Shown here: positions 9,611-18,457 of the stretch, piece by piece
How positions within the stretch are numbered: position 1 is the stretch's first letter
Layout: the number at the start of each line of letters is the position of its first letter
Assembly (NCBI RefSeq): GCF_003851885.1
Contig: NZ_BHZE01000015.1
Location: 1 to 63,126 of the forward strand
Source: Thermaurantimonas aggregans
GTDB lineage: Bacteria; Bacteroidota; Bacteroidia; Flavobacteriales; Schleiferiaceae
Direction: 5' to 3'
DNA: 63,126 nt
Made by a program: the position numbers and the translations under genes
Notes under the pieces: model-generated
Told to the model about the DNA's origin: nothing
Seen by the model: the letters and a program-made list of their open reading frames with translations, nothing else
Databases searched by the model: none

Positions 9611-10762
9611 ATGCTGTCCTTCTTTCTGCAGAAAAAAAAGACTGCCAATAAAGACAATTTTTGGTTAGACGATATAAAAAAACAACCCAGGCCGAAATTT
9701 CATCCGCTCACTATAAGCGATATTCGTCGCGAAACAGACGAATGCGTTTCTATAGCATTTGATATTCCCGAATCGCTGCGCGATGAGTATCGCTTTGCGG
9801 CTGGCCAATATCTGACGTTAAAGACTACAATCGACGGTGAAGAAGTGCGCCGGTCGTATTCCATTTGCTCAAGCCCGCTCGATGGCGAGCTCAGAGTGGC
9901 CGTAAAAAAAGTTACCGGAGGGAAGTTTTCGACCTATGCTAATGAGAAGTTGGCAGTAGGCCAAACTCTAGATGTAATGACCCCTCAGGGAAATTTTACT
10001 ATTCCTTTTAAAAAAGATAATGCTGCACAGTACGTAATGTTTGCCGCCGGCTCGGGGATCACTCCCATTATGAGCTTAATAAAGACCATTCTTCAATTTG
10101 AACCACAGAGCACTGTCATTTTGTTTTACGGCAATAAAGCTGTTTCGACCATCATTTTTAAAGATGAACTCGATGATTTAAAAAATACCTACCTGAACCG
10201 GTTGGAAATTCACCATATTCTCAGTCGTGAAGACCAAGGCACTGACTGGCTTAAGGGACGAATCGATGCTCAAAAAGTGAGGTTATATGCTCAAAAATTT
10301 TTCAGCCCATCTGCCGTAGCTCATTATTTTATCTGCGGGCCTGAGGAAATGATTCATCAGGTAAAAAACACACTCACAGAACTGGGTGTATCCGATAAAA
10401 AAGTACACTTCGAGCTCTTTACTTCTACCACTTCTCCGTTAGAGAAGAAAGCAGTTGAAACTTCTTCAGTCAAGGGAGAAATCCTAAGCCACGTAACAGT
10501 GATCCTCGATGGAGAAGAGACCCACTTCGACGTATCGTCTAAAGGCATATCCATCCTCGATGCTGCCCTTGATGCCGGGGCTGATGTGCCATTTGCTTGC
10601 AAGGGTGCCGTGTGCTGTACATGTAGAGCTAAAGTGTTAGAGGGTAAAGTGGTAATGGAAATGAACTATGCCCTCGACGACGATGAAGTGGAGCAAGGAT
10701 ATGTGCTCACTTGCCAAAGCCACCCGATTACCGAACGAGTGGTGGTTAGCTACGACGAATAG
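9611..10762 (+). CDS. PaaE-like 2Fe-2S flavin reductase
   Basis: A 383-residue electron-transfer protein with three modules: an FAD-binding barrel with RRSYSICSS (about 75-85), an NAD(P)-binding domain with AAGSGITPIMS (about 150), and a C-terminal plant-type ferredoxin with C-x4-C-x2-C (CKGAVCCTC) and a final LTCQSH cysteine. This is the order of the phenylacetyl-CoA epoxidase reductase PaaE. None of the paaABCD oxygenase genes lies nearby, so the partner oxygenase or acceptor is unknown. The gene stands alone behind its own promoter. Confidence 0.85.
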   Translation: MLSFFLQKKKTANKDNFWLDDIKKQPRPKFHPLTISDIRRETDECVSIAFDIPESLRDEYRFAAGQYLTLKTTIDGEEVRRSYSICSSPLDGELRVAVKKVTGGKFSTYANEKLAVGQTLDVMTPQGNFTIPFKKDNAAQYVMFAAGSGITPIMSLIKTILQFEPQSTVILFYGNKAVSTIIFKDELDDLKNTYLNRLEIHHILSREDQGTDWLKGRIDAQKVRLYAQKFFSPSAVAHYFICGPEEMIHQVKNTLTELGVSDKKVHFELFTSTTSPLEKKAVETSSVKGEILSHVTVILDGEETHFDVSSKGISILDAALDAGADVPFACKGAVCCTCRAKVLEGKVVMEMNYALDDDEVEQGYVLTCQSHPITERVVVSYDE

Positions 10763-10835
10763 CAGAGGGGAGATTATAACAGTTTTTTAAGTATCAGGAG
10801 GTAAAATATTCTTTCTGTAGTTCAGCAAAATTTTG

Positions 10836-10843
10836 TTTCTTTG
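10836..10843 (+). promoter_or_regulatory. Possible promoter -7 box for rpmB operon
   Basis: TTTCTTTG matches TAnnTTTG at seven of eight positions and lies 45 bases before the rpmB ATG. Confidence 0.35.
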
Positions 10844-10888
10844 CAGCCCGATTTTTGAATAGTATATAATTTTATAAACCATATTGTA

Positions 10889-11128
10889 ATGGCTCGCGTT
10901 TGTCAGGTTACAGGAAAAAAAGCACGTGTGGGTAATCACGTGTCGTTTTCAAATAAGAAAAACAAGAGATTGTTTGAAGTAAATCTCACCACCAAGCGCT
11001 TTTTTATCCCTGAAGAAAACCGCTGGATTACTCTTAAAGTGAGTGCTAAGGGACTAAAGACCATTAATAAAAAGGGTATATCTGCCGTTTTAAAAGAAGC
11101 AGCAGCTAAAGGTTATTTAAAAATCTAA
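10889..11128 (+). CDS. rpmB: 50S ribosomal protein bL28
   Basis: A 79-residue basic protein starting ARVCQVTGKKARVGNHVSFSNKK, the diagnostic start of bL28, with RRF-like residues replaced by KRFFIPEENRWITLKVSAKGLKTI as in the Bacteroidota form. First gene of a three-gene ribosomal operon. Six bases separate it from rpmG. Confidence 0.97.
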   Translation: MARVCQVTGKKARVGNHVSFSNKKNKRLFEVNLTTKRFFIPEENRWITLKVSAKGLKTINKKGISAVLKEAAAKGYLKI

Positions 11129-11134
11129 TTTGTC

Positions 11135-11317
11135 ATGGCTAAAAAAGGTAACAGAGTACAAGTAATATTGGAGTGTACCGAACATAAAAACTCAGGATTG
11201 CCCGGTACATCTCGCTACATCACCACTAAGAATAAGAAAAACACTCCTGACAGACTGGAGCTGAAGAAGTATAATCCCATTCTGAAAAGAGTAACCGTAC
11301 ACAAAGAAATCAAATAA
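11135..11317 (+). CDS. rpmG: 50S ribosomal protein bL33
   Basis: A 60-residue basic protein with [32 protein letters not shown] and a C-terminal THKEIK-like end (VHKEIK), all typical of bL33. Only one cysteine (C14) is present, so this is a form without the zinc-binding CxxC pairs. It follows rpmB by 6 bases. Confidence 0.97.
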   Translation: MAKKGNRVQVILECTEHKNSGLPGTSRYITTKNKKNTPDRLELKKYNPILKRVTVHKEIK

Positions 11318-11329
11318 TACTGAAGCAAT

Positions 11330-11491
11330 ATGGCTAAAAAAGTAGTTGCTACCCTTAAGAAAGAAGGTGCTACAAAGGCATACACCAAAGTAATTCGCAT
11401 GATCAAAAGCGAAAAGACAGGCGCATACACCTTTGAGGAAAAAATTATAGAAAAGGATCTTGTAAACGAATATCTGAAAGGTAAAATATAA
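11330..11491 (+). CDS. DUF4295 small ribosome-associated protein
   Basis: A 53-residue lysine-rich protein beginning MAKKVVATLKKEGATKAYTKVI with an ATG 12 bases after rpmG. It matches the DUF4295 family, which in Bacteroidota always sits beside rpmB/rpmG. From memory, this family was recognised in a Bacteroidota ribosome structure as an extra large-subunit protein named bL38. I am confident of the family and less sure of the name. It ends the operon just ahead of the terminator. Confidence 0.85.
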   Translation: MAKKVVATLKKEGATKAYTKVIRMIKSEKTGAYTFEEKIIEKDLVNEYLKGKI

Positions 11492-11520
11492 AGAGTAGAG
11501 TTGTTTTCATGGCAGAGAAT

Positions 11521-11560
11521 GGCTGCTCAGACATCGGTCGGAGCGGCCTTCTTTGTTTTT
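11521..11560 (+). terminator. Intrinsic terminator of the rpmB operon
   Basis: GGCTGCTC (11521-11528) pairs with GAGCGGCC (11541-11548) around a 12-nt loop and is followed by a T-rich run. It lies between the ribosomal genes and the oppositely oriented radA. Confidence 0.75.
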
Positions 11561-11624
11561 ATTAACAAGTTATCTTTTATTCTTCTGTACTAACCTTTTA
11601 TAGTAGATACCGCTTTGATAGATG

Positions 11625-12989
11625 TTAAAAGAGTTTTCTATACAATTCATCCACGCGGCTTACAAATATTAGTTTGATGTTTTCGGGATAGGTACTTATT
11701 TTATTGTATTTAGAAACCACCATTTCTGTAAAGCCCAACCTTTCGGCCTCAGCAATACGCGTTTCTATGCGACTCACAGGACGCACTTCGCCCGAAAGGC
11801 CTACTTCAGCCGCAAAGCTTAAGGTAGGCGATAGGGCTACATCTTCGTTTGAGCTGAGAATACTGGCCACTACACTGGCATCGAGGGCAGGGTCGTCAAC
11901 CCTTATACCTCCAGCAATGTTGAGAAATACGTCTTTTTGTCCGAGTCTGAAGCCACAGCGCTTTTCAAGTACAGCGAGCAGCATATTCAATCGGCGTACA
12001 TCAAAACCTGTGGCACTGCGCTGTGGGGTACCATACACAGCTGTGCTCACCAAGGCTTGAACTTCTACGGGCAGGGGTCTTACACCTTCGAGAGTCATGC
12101 ATACTGAGTTTCCACTCAGTGATTCTCGATCGGCCGAGAGCAGTACATCAGAAGGATTGCTTACCGCTTCAAGACCGCCTGATTTCATTTCATAAATACC
12201 AATTTCAGAAGTAGAACCAAAGCGATTTTTTTGGGCTCTAAGAATTCTAAAAAAGTGATTCCTATCGCCTTCGAACTGAAGCACAACATCTACCATGTGT
12301 TCGAGCACTTTAGGCCCAGCGATTTGCCCATCTTTTGTTATGTGTCCTATTAGAAATACTGGTACATCATCGCTTTTGGCATAGCGCATAAACTCGGTGG
12401 CTGATTCTCTGATTTGACTCACACTGCCAGGGGCTGAATCCAGAGCCTCGGTGTAAAGGGTTTGAATAGAATCAACGATCACAATATCAGGTTGAATTCT
12501 GCGTATTTCATCGAATATTCTGCCTACGGCCGTTTCTGACAAAATGAGACACTCACCACTGCTGCCAGCTATGCGTTCGGCGCGCATCCTTATTTGGTGT
12601 GGACTTTCTTCTCCACTCACATAGAGCACTTTGATGCCTTGTTGTCGTAGAGCCACTTGCAGCATTAGGGTAGATTTGCCAATACCAGGTTCTCCGCCAA
12701 CCAGTACTAGAGAGCCGGGAACAATACCGCCACCCAAAACGCGATCGAGCTCTACATCGCCCGAAGGCAAGCGAATTTCAGTTCTTTGTTCGATGTTTTT
12801 GAGTTCTACTGCAGTATTGGGCGTAGTGGATGTATGGCGGTTTCCACCCCACGCGGGTATTTTTTTTTCTGGTTGTATAACTTCTTCAACCAGTGTATTC
12901 CATTCACCGCAGGCTGTGCATTTGCCCATCCATTTAGAATGCACACTGCCGCAGCTTTGGCATACATATGCCGTTTTAGTCTTGGCCAT
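11625..12989 (-). CDS. radA: DNA repair protein RadA
   Basis: A RecA-like ATPase that promotes branch migration during recombination. It has the N-terminal zinc finger CQSCG...CTACG, the Walker A motif GGEPGIGKST, the RadA signature KNRFG, and a Lon-protease-like C-terminal domain (VFLNIAGGIRVDDPALD). I prefer the ATG at 12989 (MAKTKTAYVC), as in other RadA proteins, over the ATG five codons upstream at 13004. This leaves 454 residues. It overlaps the upstream unknown gene by 14 bases, so the two are co-transcribed. Confidence 0.96.
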   Translation of the reverse strand: MAKTKTAYVCQSCGSVHSKWMGKCTACGEWNTLVEEVIQPEKKIPAWGGNRHTSTTPNTAVELKNIEQRTEIRLPSGDVELDRVLGGGIVPGSLVLVGGEPGIGKSTLMLQVALRQQGIKVLYVSGEESPHQIRMRAERIAGSSGECLILSETAVGRIFDEIRRIQPDIVIVDSIQTLYTEALDSAPGSVSQIRESATEFMRYAKSDDVPVFLIGHITKDGQIAGPKVLEHMVDVVLQFEGDRNHFFRILRAQKNRFGSTSEIGIYEMKSGGLEAVSNPSDVLLSADRESLSGNSVCMTLEGVRPLPVEVQALVSTAVYGTPQRSATGFDVRRLNMLLAVLEKRCGFRLGQKDVFLNIAGGIRVDDPALDASVVASILSSNEDVALSPTLSFAAEVGLSGEVRPVSRIETRIAEAERLGFTEMVVSKYNKISTYPENIKLIFVSRVDELYRKLF

Positions 12990-13335
12990 CTGACTCGAAG
13001 TCAATCATCTTACACTTGGGCGATAGTTGGTTGATCACCTCATCCCAATCAGATTCATTGATCAGTGCTATACCATCGACCGGATACAGTGCTGCCAGCG
13101 TAAGGGCAAATCCGGGTACCGGTTCGCCTTCTGAATAGTCAAAAGGATATACGAGCACACGCGTGGCGCAGTCTTCAGAGAGTGTTACTAGGCGAATGAT
13201 GTTTTCGAAAGTAGGTGAATGCGGAAAACCATTCACCAACGCTACTTTGTTGCCTAAGAAAGTTTGGATGTTAACCGTGCGGATCAATCCCTCTGCTGTA
13301 TAAATTTTATTAAACAAAAAGTCGATGGTACTCAT
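12976..13335 (-). CDS. Protein of unknown function upstream of radA
   Basis: A 119-residue soluble protein, not recognised. It has alternating beta/alpha character (KVALVNGFPHSP, RVLVYPFDYSEGE, GFALTLAALYPVDGIALINESDW) and an acidic tail. I start it at the ATG at 13335 (MSTIDFLFNK). A TTG seven codons earlier is possible. Its 3' end overlaps radA, which implies translational coupling, but nothing in the sequence ties it to DNA repair. Confidence 0.7.
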   Translation of the reverse strand: MSTIDFLFNKIYTAEGLIRTVNIQTFLGNKVALVNGFPHSPTFENIIRLVTLSEDCATRVLVYPFDYSEGEPVPGFALTLAALYPVDGIALINESDWDEVINQLSPKCKMIDFESDGQD

Positions 13336-13578
13336 GTCAAAAAATATCCTTTTCAAGGTGCAATTCTAATTGATTTTCAAAGAATAAAAAAACACCTGTT
13401 TGTACTGTAATTCATTGTATTATAAAGCACAGGTAGCCCAGATGAATCGATATTAATCATTTTCAATGTAATAAGTGATGTGGGGAAAAAGCTTCTCTGA
13501 TGCTTAGATGGCTATTTAAATTCTTTCCTTTTTCAGCTAATACAAAGGATTTTTTTTTGATTCAGATAATTAGTTTAC
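13336..13578. other. Gene-free gap
   Basis: AT-rich, with stops in all frames. It should hold the promoter of the minus-strand operon at 13335-11625 and the trailer of the M36 peptidase gene. No convincing TAnnTTTG box seen. Confidence 0.4.
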
Positions 13579-13622
13579 AAAAAAAAATCCGGACAAAGCA
13601 GCAGTTAGCTCTATCCGGATTT
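13579..13622 (-). terminator. Terminator of the M36 peptidase gene
   Basis: AATCCGGA (13586-13593) and TCCGGATT (13614-13621) form a perfect 8-bp stem. On the minus strand the hairpin runs straight into a tract of T, and on the plus strand into TTTAGTTTTTT, so it may work both ways. Confidence 0.8.
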
Positions 13623-13644
13623 TAGTTTTTTCTGATAGTAAGAG

Positions 13645-16233
13645 TTAGCGACGTATGGTGACTTTACTATGCCACTGATGACCGAAAGCGTCAGCAACCT
13701 CTAATACATAAACGCCCACAGGATATTGCTGCAATGGAACAAAGATGCGATTGCCTGCCTGTAGATCTATTTGGTCATTTAATACCACTTTTCCGGTAAG
13801 ATCTATCATGCGCACTTTTATTCTGCCTTCAAACTCTGGCAAGTCGATGAAGATGAAATCTTTAGCCGGATTTGGATAAAGGGTAGGTTGGGGTTTTGAA
13901 GGCGTGTTTTCGCTCACACTTACTAAACAGTTGGGATGCGTATCAAAAGCTTGAGTTCCGTCGCTACGGCTTGTGGCAAGACCTTGATTGGCGCTGAAAC
14001 CAAGGCCTCTTTTGGCAAAAGCAGCCCATATTGCGCATGAGTTCTGGCCATTGTAGAGCAGAGTGTCTGCTTGTAGTATGGCATCTCGAGAATCGACAAA
14101 GCCTGGATTGCATTTCTGTAGTTTTAATCCTTCCATTACAAGACGGAAGGCGATGTTGTTTCCGCCATTTCCGTAATAGAGGTCGTTGTCGAAGCCGTGG
14201 ATATCAACCAGGTTCCAGAACATTTCCCATACCATGGTAGCCCAGACAGTACCTACACCATGTGGAACAGAGGCGGTTTTTATGTTGTCGTAGGTCAAGT
14301 TGTTTTGTGTAGTAGAGGTAGAGTAGGGGGCTTGACGAATACCTTGACCATTGGTGTTCTGGCCGATTAGGAAGGTACCAATGCCTCTGCGTTGAGCTGC
14401 GGTATTAGTGCTAGTGGTTGTAAAAAACAGACCGAAAAGGTCGCTCCATCCTTCGCCGGCTTGCTCCTGATTGTTAAGGCAATTGCTGTTAGACGCTCCC
14501 CCGGTGAGGCGAATAGAAATTCCATGTCCGTACTCATGTAGCACTACGCCATTGTCAAAAGAAGAGTCAAAGGAAATGGAGCTGTCGCGCAGCGAAACAT
14601 ACACCGCCGGGTATTGTGAAAGCAGCTGTTTGAGAATGTTGCCAGCCCCTTGTGTTGTCATTCCTGCGGGTATGTTGATCCCCGTTCCTGTACCGCCCAT
14701 TGCGATCGGGTTTCCTGACACATTGTTTGCTACGATTACTCCAATAGCTCCTGCCTGCTGTGCATTCAAAATTTTATTCGCAAATGCACATGTGCCACGA
14801 TCGATCAAAACTATTTTACCTTGTAGGTTTTGTTGAGTACTTTGGCAACCAAGTGTGGGATCCGTACTGCCGTCGTTCATCAACACTAGTTGTCCTGAAA
14901 CGGGATTGGTACTTAGTTGCGGACCGATTGCTGCTGGTACGAGTGGATAACTGGCTACAATAGGTGAATCTACTCTCAAGCCATTAGACGACTGGGAGGA
15001 TTGTGGCCACAGGTACATTTGCATACGTGGGCGTTGACCATCAGGTGGAGTAGAGAAGTTAGCATTATTTGTGCCACCACCGTCCATGGCTTCTGCGCGC
15101 ACATCGTCGTTGCCTATGCCACCGCGTCCGTAATTATTTACCTGAAAATTGCCTGCAGCCTCAGTAAATCCGTATTGATAAAAGACATCGTGGGCAATGT
15201 TGTTCATGTAAAACAGGTTAGTTACCGCAGCAGGCATACTTTGAATAGCAGGAGCTGAAAAATTCACGGGAAAGTCAAAATAGAGGCTATCACCCCCATT
15301 AGGGCTAAAGCCGGGTGTATTAGCATTAGCTTGGTCTTCGTAAGCGTGTACGTTATTGCCTCGTGTGATGGTAAACTCCTTCAGATTTGTGGTATTGCGC
15401 GTATGCCAGCCATAGGGTGAAGCCATGCTGTCATGCGGATCAGTGATTAGAGTGCGTGGTCCGTGATTGGGGCTTTCGTAGGGCAATCCAAACACGTTGT
15501 ACGTGGCTCCTGTGAGGGCTCCTTTTTTAGGTGAGCTTTTTAGTACAGGTTTTATGTTTTGAAAACCAAAGGAAAGAATGCGATCGGAGGTTTCAGCGGG
15601 TTGGCATTCGGCAGTCCAGTTGTTTTTTTCAATAAATTTTCCATTAGTAGCATCTATGCGGATGTTCCACCAGTCAGATGATCCATTGGGTTGTATTACA
15701 ATATTCCATACTGGGATAAGTCGGTCGCCTGCGTCGAACCAATATTTTTCGGCAAGGAGTTTCTCTTGGCTAATGTTTTGATTTTCAAATTCTACAACTA
15801 AATCTTTTTCTTGTTTTGAAAGGATAGATGGAGCTGGTTTATCGATTCCCAAATGCTCTAAGGCAGCACGTAGAGCAGCTTCGGGTGCAATTCGATGCGA
15901 TTGAATGCGTTTAACCTTTTGGCTAAGGTTAGTTACAGCATTTGAGTTGGCTACTTTTATTTTCCCGTCTTTAGTATATGCTGATGATATTAAAGCATTA
16001 AAAACAGGAATACCCTGATACATTTGTTCCCAGTACACATAAGTAAGACCTGATTTTGCATCGCTGTGATAAGAAGAAATTCGAAGTTCTTCCAGATCTC
16101 TTTCTGTGTGAATTTTCTGATTTATCAGAAAATCTCTTACCGTGCTCGCATTTGGAATATTGTTTTGAGCATTGATTATCAGTCCAAAACAACTTGTAAC
16201 AATTAGACTTAAAAACCGAATAGACATTTTCAT
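13645..16233 (-). CDS. Secreted M36 (fungalysin-type) metallopeptidase with T9SS tail
   Basis: An 862-residue extracellular protease. A signal peptide (MKMSIRFLSLIVTSCFG, cut near INAQ) is followed by a fungalysin/thermolysin propeptide. The catalytic domain has the zinc site HEYGH (in VVLHEYGHGISIRLTGG) and the downstream glutamate in GEGWSDLFG. A protease-associated (PA) domain is inserted before it (LQGKIVLIDRGTCAFANKILNAQQAGAIGVIV). The last 80 residues (PTLYPNPAKDF ... VYVLEVADAFG) are a type A T9SS sorting domain, so the enzyme is exported through the Por/T9SS machine. I start at the ATG at 16233. A longer TTG frame would spoil the signal peptide. It probably digests proteins outside the cell. 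Confidence 0.92.
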   Translation of the reverse strand: MKMSIRFLSLIVTSCFGLIINAQNNIPNASTVRDFLINQKIHTERDLEELRISSYHSDAKSGLTYVYWEQMYQGIPVFNALISSAYTKDGKIKVANSNAVTNLSQKVKRIQSHRIAPEAALRAALEHLGIDKPAPSILSKQEKDLVVEFENQNISQEKLLAEKYWFDAGDRLIPVWNIVIQPNGSSDWWNIRIDATNGKFIEKNNWTAECQPAETSDRILSFGFQNIKPVLKSSPKKGALTGATYNVFGLPYESPNHGPRTLITDPHDSMASPYGWHTRNTTNLKEFTITRGNNVHAYEDQANANTPGFSPNGGDSLYFDFPVNFSAPAIQSMPAAVTNLFYMNNIAHDVFYQYGFTEAAGNFQVNNYGRGGIGNDDVRAEAMDGGGTNNANFSTPPDGQRPRMQMYLWPQSSQSSNGLRVDSPIVASYPLVPAAIGPQLSTNPVSGQLVLMNDGSTDPTLGCQSTQQNLQGKIVLIDRGTCAFANKILNAQQAGAIGVIVANNVSGNPIAMGGTGTGINIPAGMTTQGAGNILKQLLSQYPAVYVSLRDSSISFDSSFDNGVVLHEYGHGISIRLTGGASNSNCLNNQEQAGEGWSDLFGLFFTTTSTNTAAQRRGIGTFLIGQNTNGQGIRQAPYSTSTTQNNLTYDNIKTASVPHGVGTVWATMVWEMFWNLVDIHGFDNDLYYGNGGNNIAFRLVMEGLKLQKCNPGFVDSRDAILQADTLLYNGQNSCAIWAAFAKRGLGFSANQGLATSRSDGTQAFDTHPNCLVSVSENTPSKPQPTLYPNPAKDFIFIDLPEFEGRIKVRMIDLTGKVVLNDQIDLQAGNRIFVPLQQYPVGVYVLEVADAFGHQWHSKVTIRR

Positions 16234-16308
16234 GCAAAATAGTTTTTTCAAATATAGCAGAAAAACCAATCGTTAAAAAAATATTACTAAACCTACAAGA
16301 AAAAGAAA

Positions 16309-16332
16309 AAACCGCCCAGAGAGGGGCGGTTT
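16309..16332 (-). terminator. Terminator of the LruC operon
   Basis: AAACCGCCC (16309-16317) pairs with GGGCGGTTT (16324-16332) around a 6-nt loop. On the minus strand it continues into TTTCTTTTTC. Confidence 0.8.
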
Positions 16333-16357
16333 CGTCAATTCTATAAAAGGAATGTTT

Positions 16358-17851
16358 TTAGAAGAGGTGTTTATCGTCTCTATATCCAGGGAGGTTCAGA
16401 TACCAATCGGTGAATAACTCTCCATTGCTCTGGGCCCAATCAGCTAGTTTTTTGTAGGCTTTTAAAATATCGGTTTTTTCAGTGGGATAGTCAAACTTAA
16501 CCGGTAGATGAATGGCCCAAGGCAAATTGTTTTTAGTAACGTAATAACGCCCTTGACCAGGATTTGTATCGTCGTCGATGGTTCCAAAAAGTTGAGTATT
16601 AGCAAGTGCTGTGGGGGGCATACCAGGTAAGTGTATTTCTTGACCGCGAATTTTTCCTTTGATCATGAAAGGATTCACTGTGACTGTTGGTGGACCTACG
16701 ACAGATTTAGTTGTTACTGCGGGTTCTTGTCCGCCAATTTGGATACGAGCCACTGGAACGGGCTGATTGAAAAGTATGGTAATAGTGATTGTGTCTGATG
16801 TTCCGGGTTGATAACCTGGTGTTGTGTTAAAAGTCGGCTGACTTCCCCAGTTTACGCATTTAATGGCATTGTCGAAAGGTATGATGACTACATTGTCATG
16901 CCCTGCTTCCAATCCGTTAGCTGCTATATTTATATACCCATCAAATAGCCTCATGCCAGTGACAGATGCCACGCTGCTGGCTGAAATATTGTCGAATGAA
17001 ATGCCAAAACCTGATGGGATAGATGCTCCAATGGCGCGGATGTACAACTTGATCTTCAAATCGACCATTAGATTATCGGCATTGGTGGCATATTCCATTT
17101 GGTAGTCTACCACAAGGTCATTGAAATCATAATCGCCAAGAGCTGGCCATAAGTCTTCATAAGCAAATGTGCCGAAAGTATTAGCTGCTGGGCTAAAATT
17201 TCTGAATGCACGCGTGGGATCATTTGGGAAGTCATCGTCGTTATCGGCTACGCCATCTCCATCGGTATCGGTAATGACATTGTTTGGAATACAGCCATTA
17301 GCCGGATCGGCTGCGTAAGTACCAGGGATAATAAAATCATCAGCAATGATTCGAGAATTACCGCCTGTCCCAATAAAGCTGATCAAGAATTTAACTGGCT
17401 CTTGTGAATTCTGAATTTCCGTTGGAATAGAAATGGTCAATTCAACGATGTTGGTGTTTATAGAAGGCCAGGCATAAGTGTAAAATGGATTAATACTTCC
17501 CTCGTAATTGCTAGTGTTTTGTTTATTTACTGGTATATATGACACATATATGCCACGTGTGGTTCCATTAGCTGCACTGAGTCTTAATTTAATGGACAAT
17601 TGTGAACCAAGGTTTCTCACCCAAGGAGATTTGATCCAGAAGGCTGTTGGGCTCATAGTACTAGCTTGGCCTGTTTGCATGCTCCAGTTTCCGGAGATGC
17701 GTGTGGAGGCATTTGTGTAAGTAACACCTCCAAATACCCAGCAGTTGGCAGCGTCTATATTGCGATTTCCTGACTCGGCATTTAGCACTACCTGTGTATG
17801 TGCCTTTTGGAATAAGGACGCTAAGAAAGCGACCAATAATATTCTTTTCAT
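16358..17851 (-). CDS. LruC domain-containing exported protein
   Basis: A 497-residue protein with a signal peptide (MKRILLVAFLASLFQKAHTQ), a carbohydrate-binding-like beta region, a calcium-type linker DTDGDGVADNDDDFPNDPTRAF, and then the LruC domain proper (FAYEDLWPALGDYDFNDLVVDYQ), whose order matches the family. LruC proteins are cell-surface proteins of Bacteroidota and some proteobacteria with no settled function. No T9SS tail is evident. The C-terminus (LPVKFDYPTEK...LYLNLPGYRD-type) is the usual LruC end. The gene lies 21 bases after a small lipoprotein gene. Confidence 0.88.
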   Translation of the reverse strand: MKRILLVAFLASLFQKAHTQVVLNAESGNRNIDAANCWVFGGVTYTNASTRISGNWSMQTGQASTMSPTAFWIKSPWVRNLGSQLSIKLRLSAANGTTRGIYVSYIPVNKQNTSNYEGSINPFYTYAWPSINTNIVELTISIPTEIQNSQEPVKFLISFIGTGGNSRIIADDFIIPGTYAADPANGCIPNNVITDTDGDGVADNDDDFPNDPTRAFRNFSPAANTFGTFAYEDLWPALGDYDFNDLVVDYQMEYATNADNLMVDLKIKLYIRAIGASIPSGFGISFDNISASSVASVTGMRLFDGYINIAANGLEAGHDNVVIIPFDNAIKCVNWGSQPTFNTTPGYQPGTSDTITITILFNQPVPVARIQIGGQEPAVTTKSVVGPPTVTVNPFMIKGKIRGQEIHLPGMPPTALANTQLFGTIDDDTNPGQGRYYVTKNNLPWAIHLPVKFDYPTEKTDILKAYKKLADWAQSNGELFTDWYLNLPGYRDDKHLF

Positions 17852-17872
17852 TTTTTAAAGTTTTTGATAGAT

Positions 17873-18271
17873 TTATTCATCTTTTAATTCAGGTACCGGT
17901 ATAAAACTAGCGGAGACTCCTTGTACGGGTAGATCTTTCTCTACTATTCCATAGCGCACTCTGATCTGTTTTACATGCCCAGGGAGGTTTAGTTGAAAGT
18001 CTTTGTTGTCTTTCATCACGTGTCTTATTCTCAATAGTTCATTGTTATCGGGTAGACTCGTTATTACTAAAACTCCAGAGGATGTTGGTGCGCTGGTAGT
18101 GACACCAACGAATTTAAGCGTAAACACTTTCGAGGTGTTCCATTTAAAATTAGGAGATACAGTCAACTCCTTAAATTCATTGGGTGTAGGAGGAAGCAAT
18201 GAATCATTCTCTTTTTTACATCCCAAAAAAATGAGTAAGGCCATTGCTATTAACAGAAAAAACTTTTTCAT
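17873..18271 (-). CDS. Small lipoprotein, partner of the LruC protein
   Basis: A 132-residue protein with a lipoprotein signal (MKKFFLLIAMALLIFLGCKKE, Cys18 lipidated) and a beta-rich remainder. The spacing puts it in one operon with the LruC gene downstream, which suggests the two meet at the cell surface. No family recognised. Confidence 0.7.
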   Translation of the reverse strand: MKKFFLLIAMALLIFLGCKKENDSLLPPTPNEFKELTVSPNFKWNTSKVFTLKFVGVTTSAPTSSGVLVITSLPDNNELLRIRHVMKDNKDFQLNLPGHVKQIRVRYGIVEKDLPVQGVSASFIPVPELKDE

Positions 18272-18399
18272 GATTTGGATTTTTGTTTGTTATTTTAAAA
18301 TATATGCCAAAATTATAAACATTGAAAAACAATAAATTACAATATTTTTGATACAAGTAAATTCTAAAATATGTACTAAATTCCAAAAATTGGAAAAAA

Positions 18400-18430
18400 T
18401 TGAATGTTTCTCTATCCTGATACACCTTTG
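18400..18430 (+). promoter_or_regulatory. Promoter of the MutS2-like gene
   Basis: TTG at 18400-18402 and CACCTTTG at 18423-18430 are separated by 20 bases, as expected for the Bacteroidota -33/-7 elements. The -7 box has one mismatch. Transcription would begin about 20 bases before the TTG start codon. Confidence 0.45.
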
Positions 18431-18457
18431 CAGGAGTAAAATTTTACAGGAAAATCA

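Noticed and set aside
9611-10762. Start of a phenylacetate degradation operon
   Set aside because: Only the PaaE-like reductase is present. The next genes are ribosomal.
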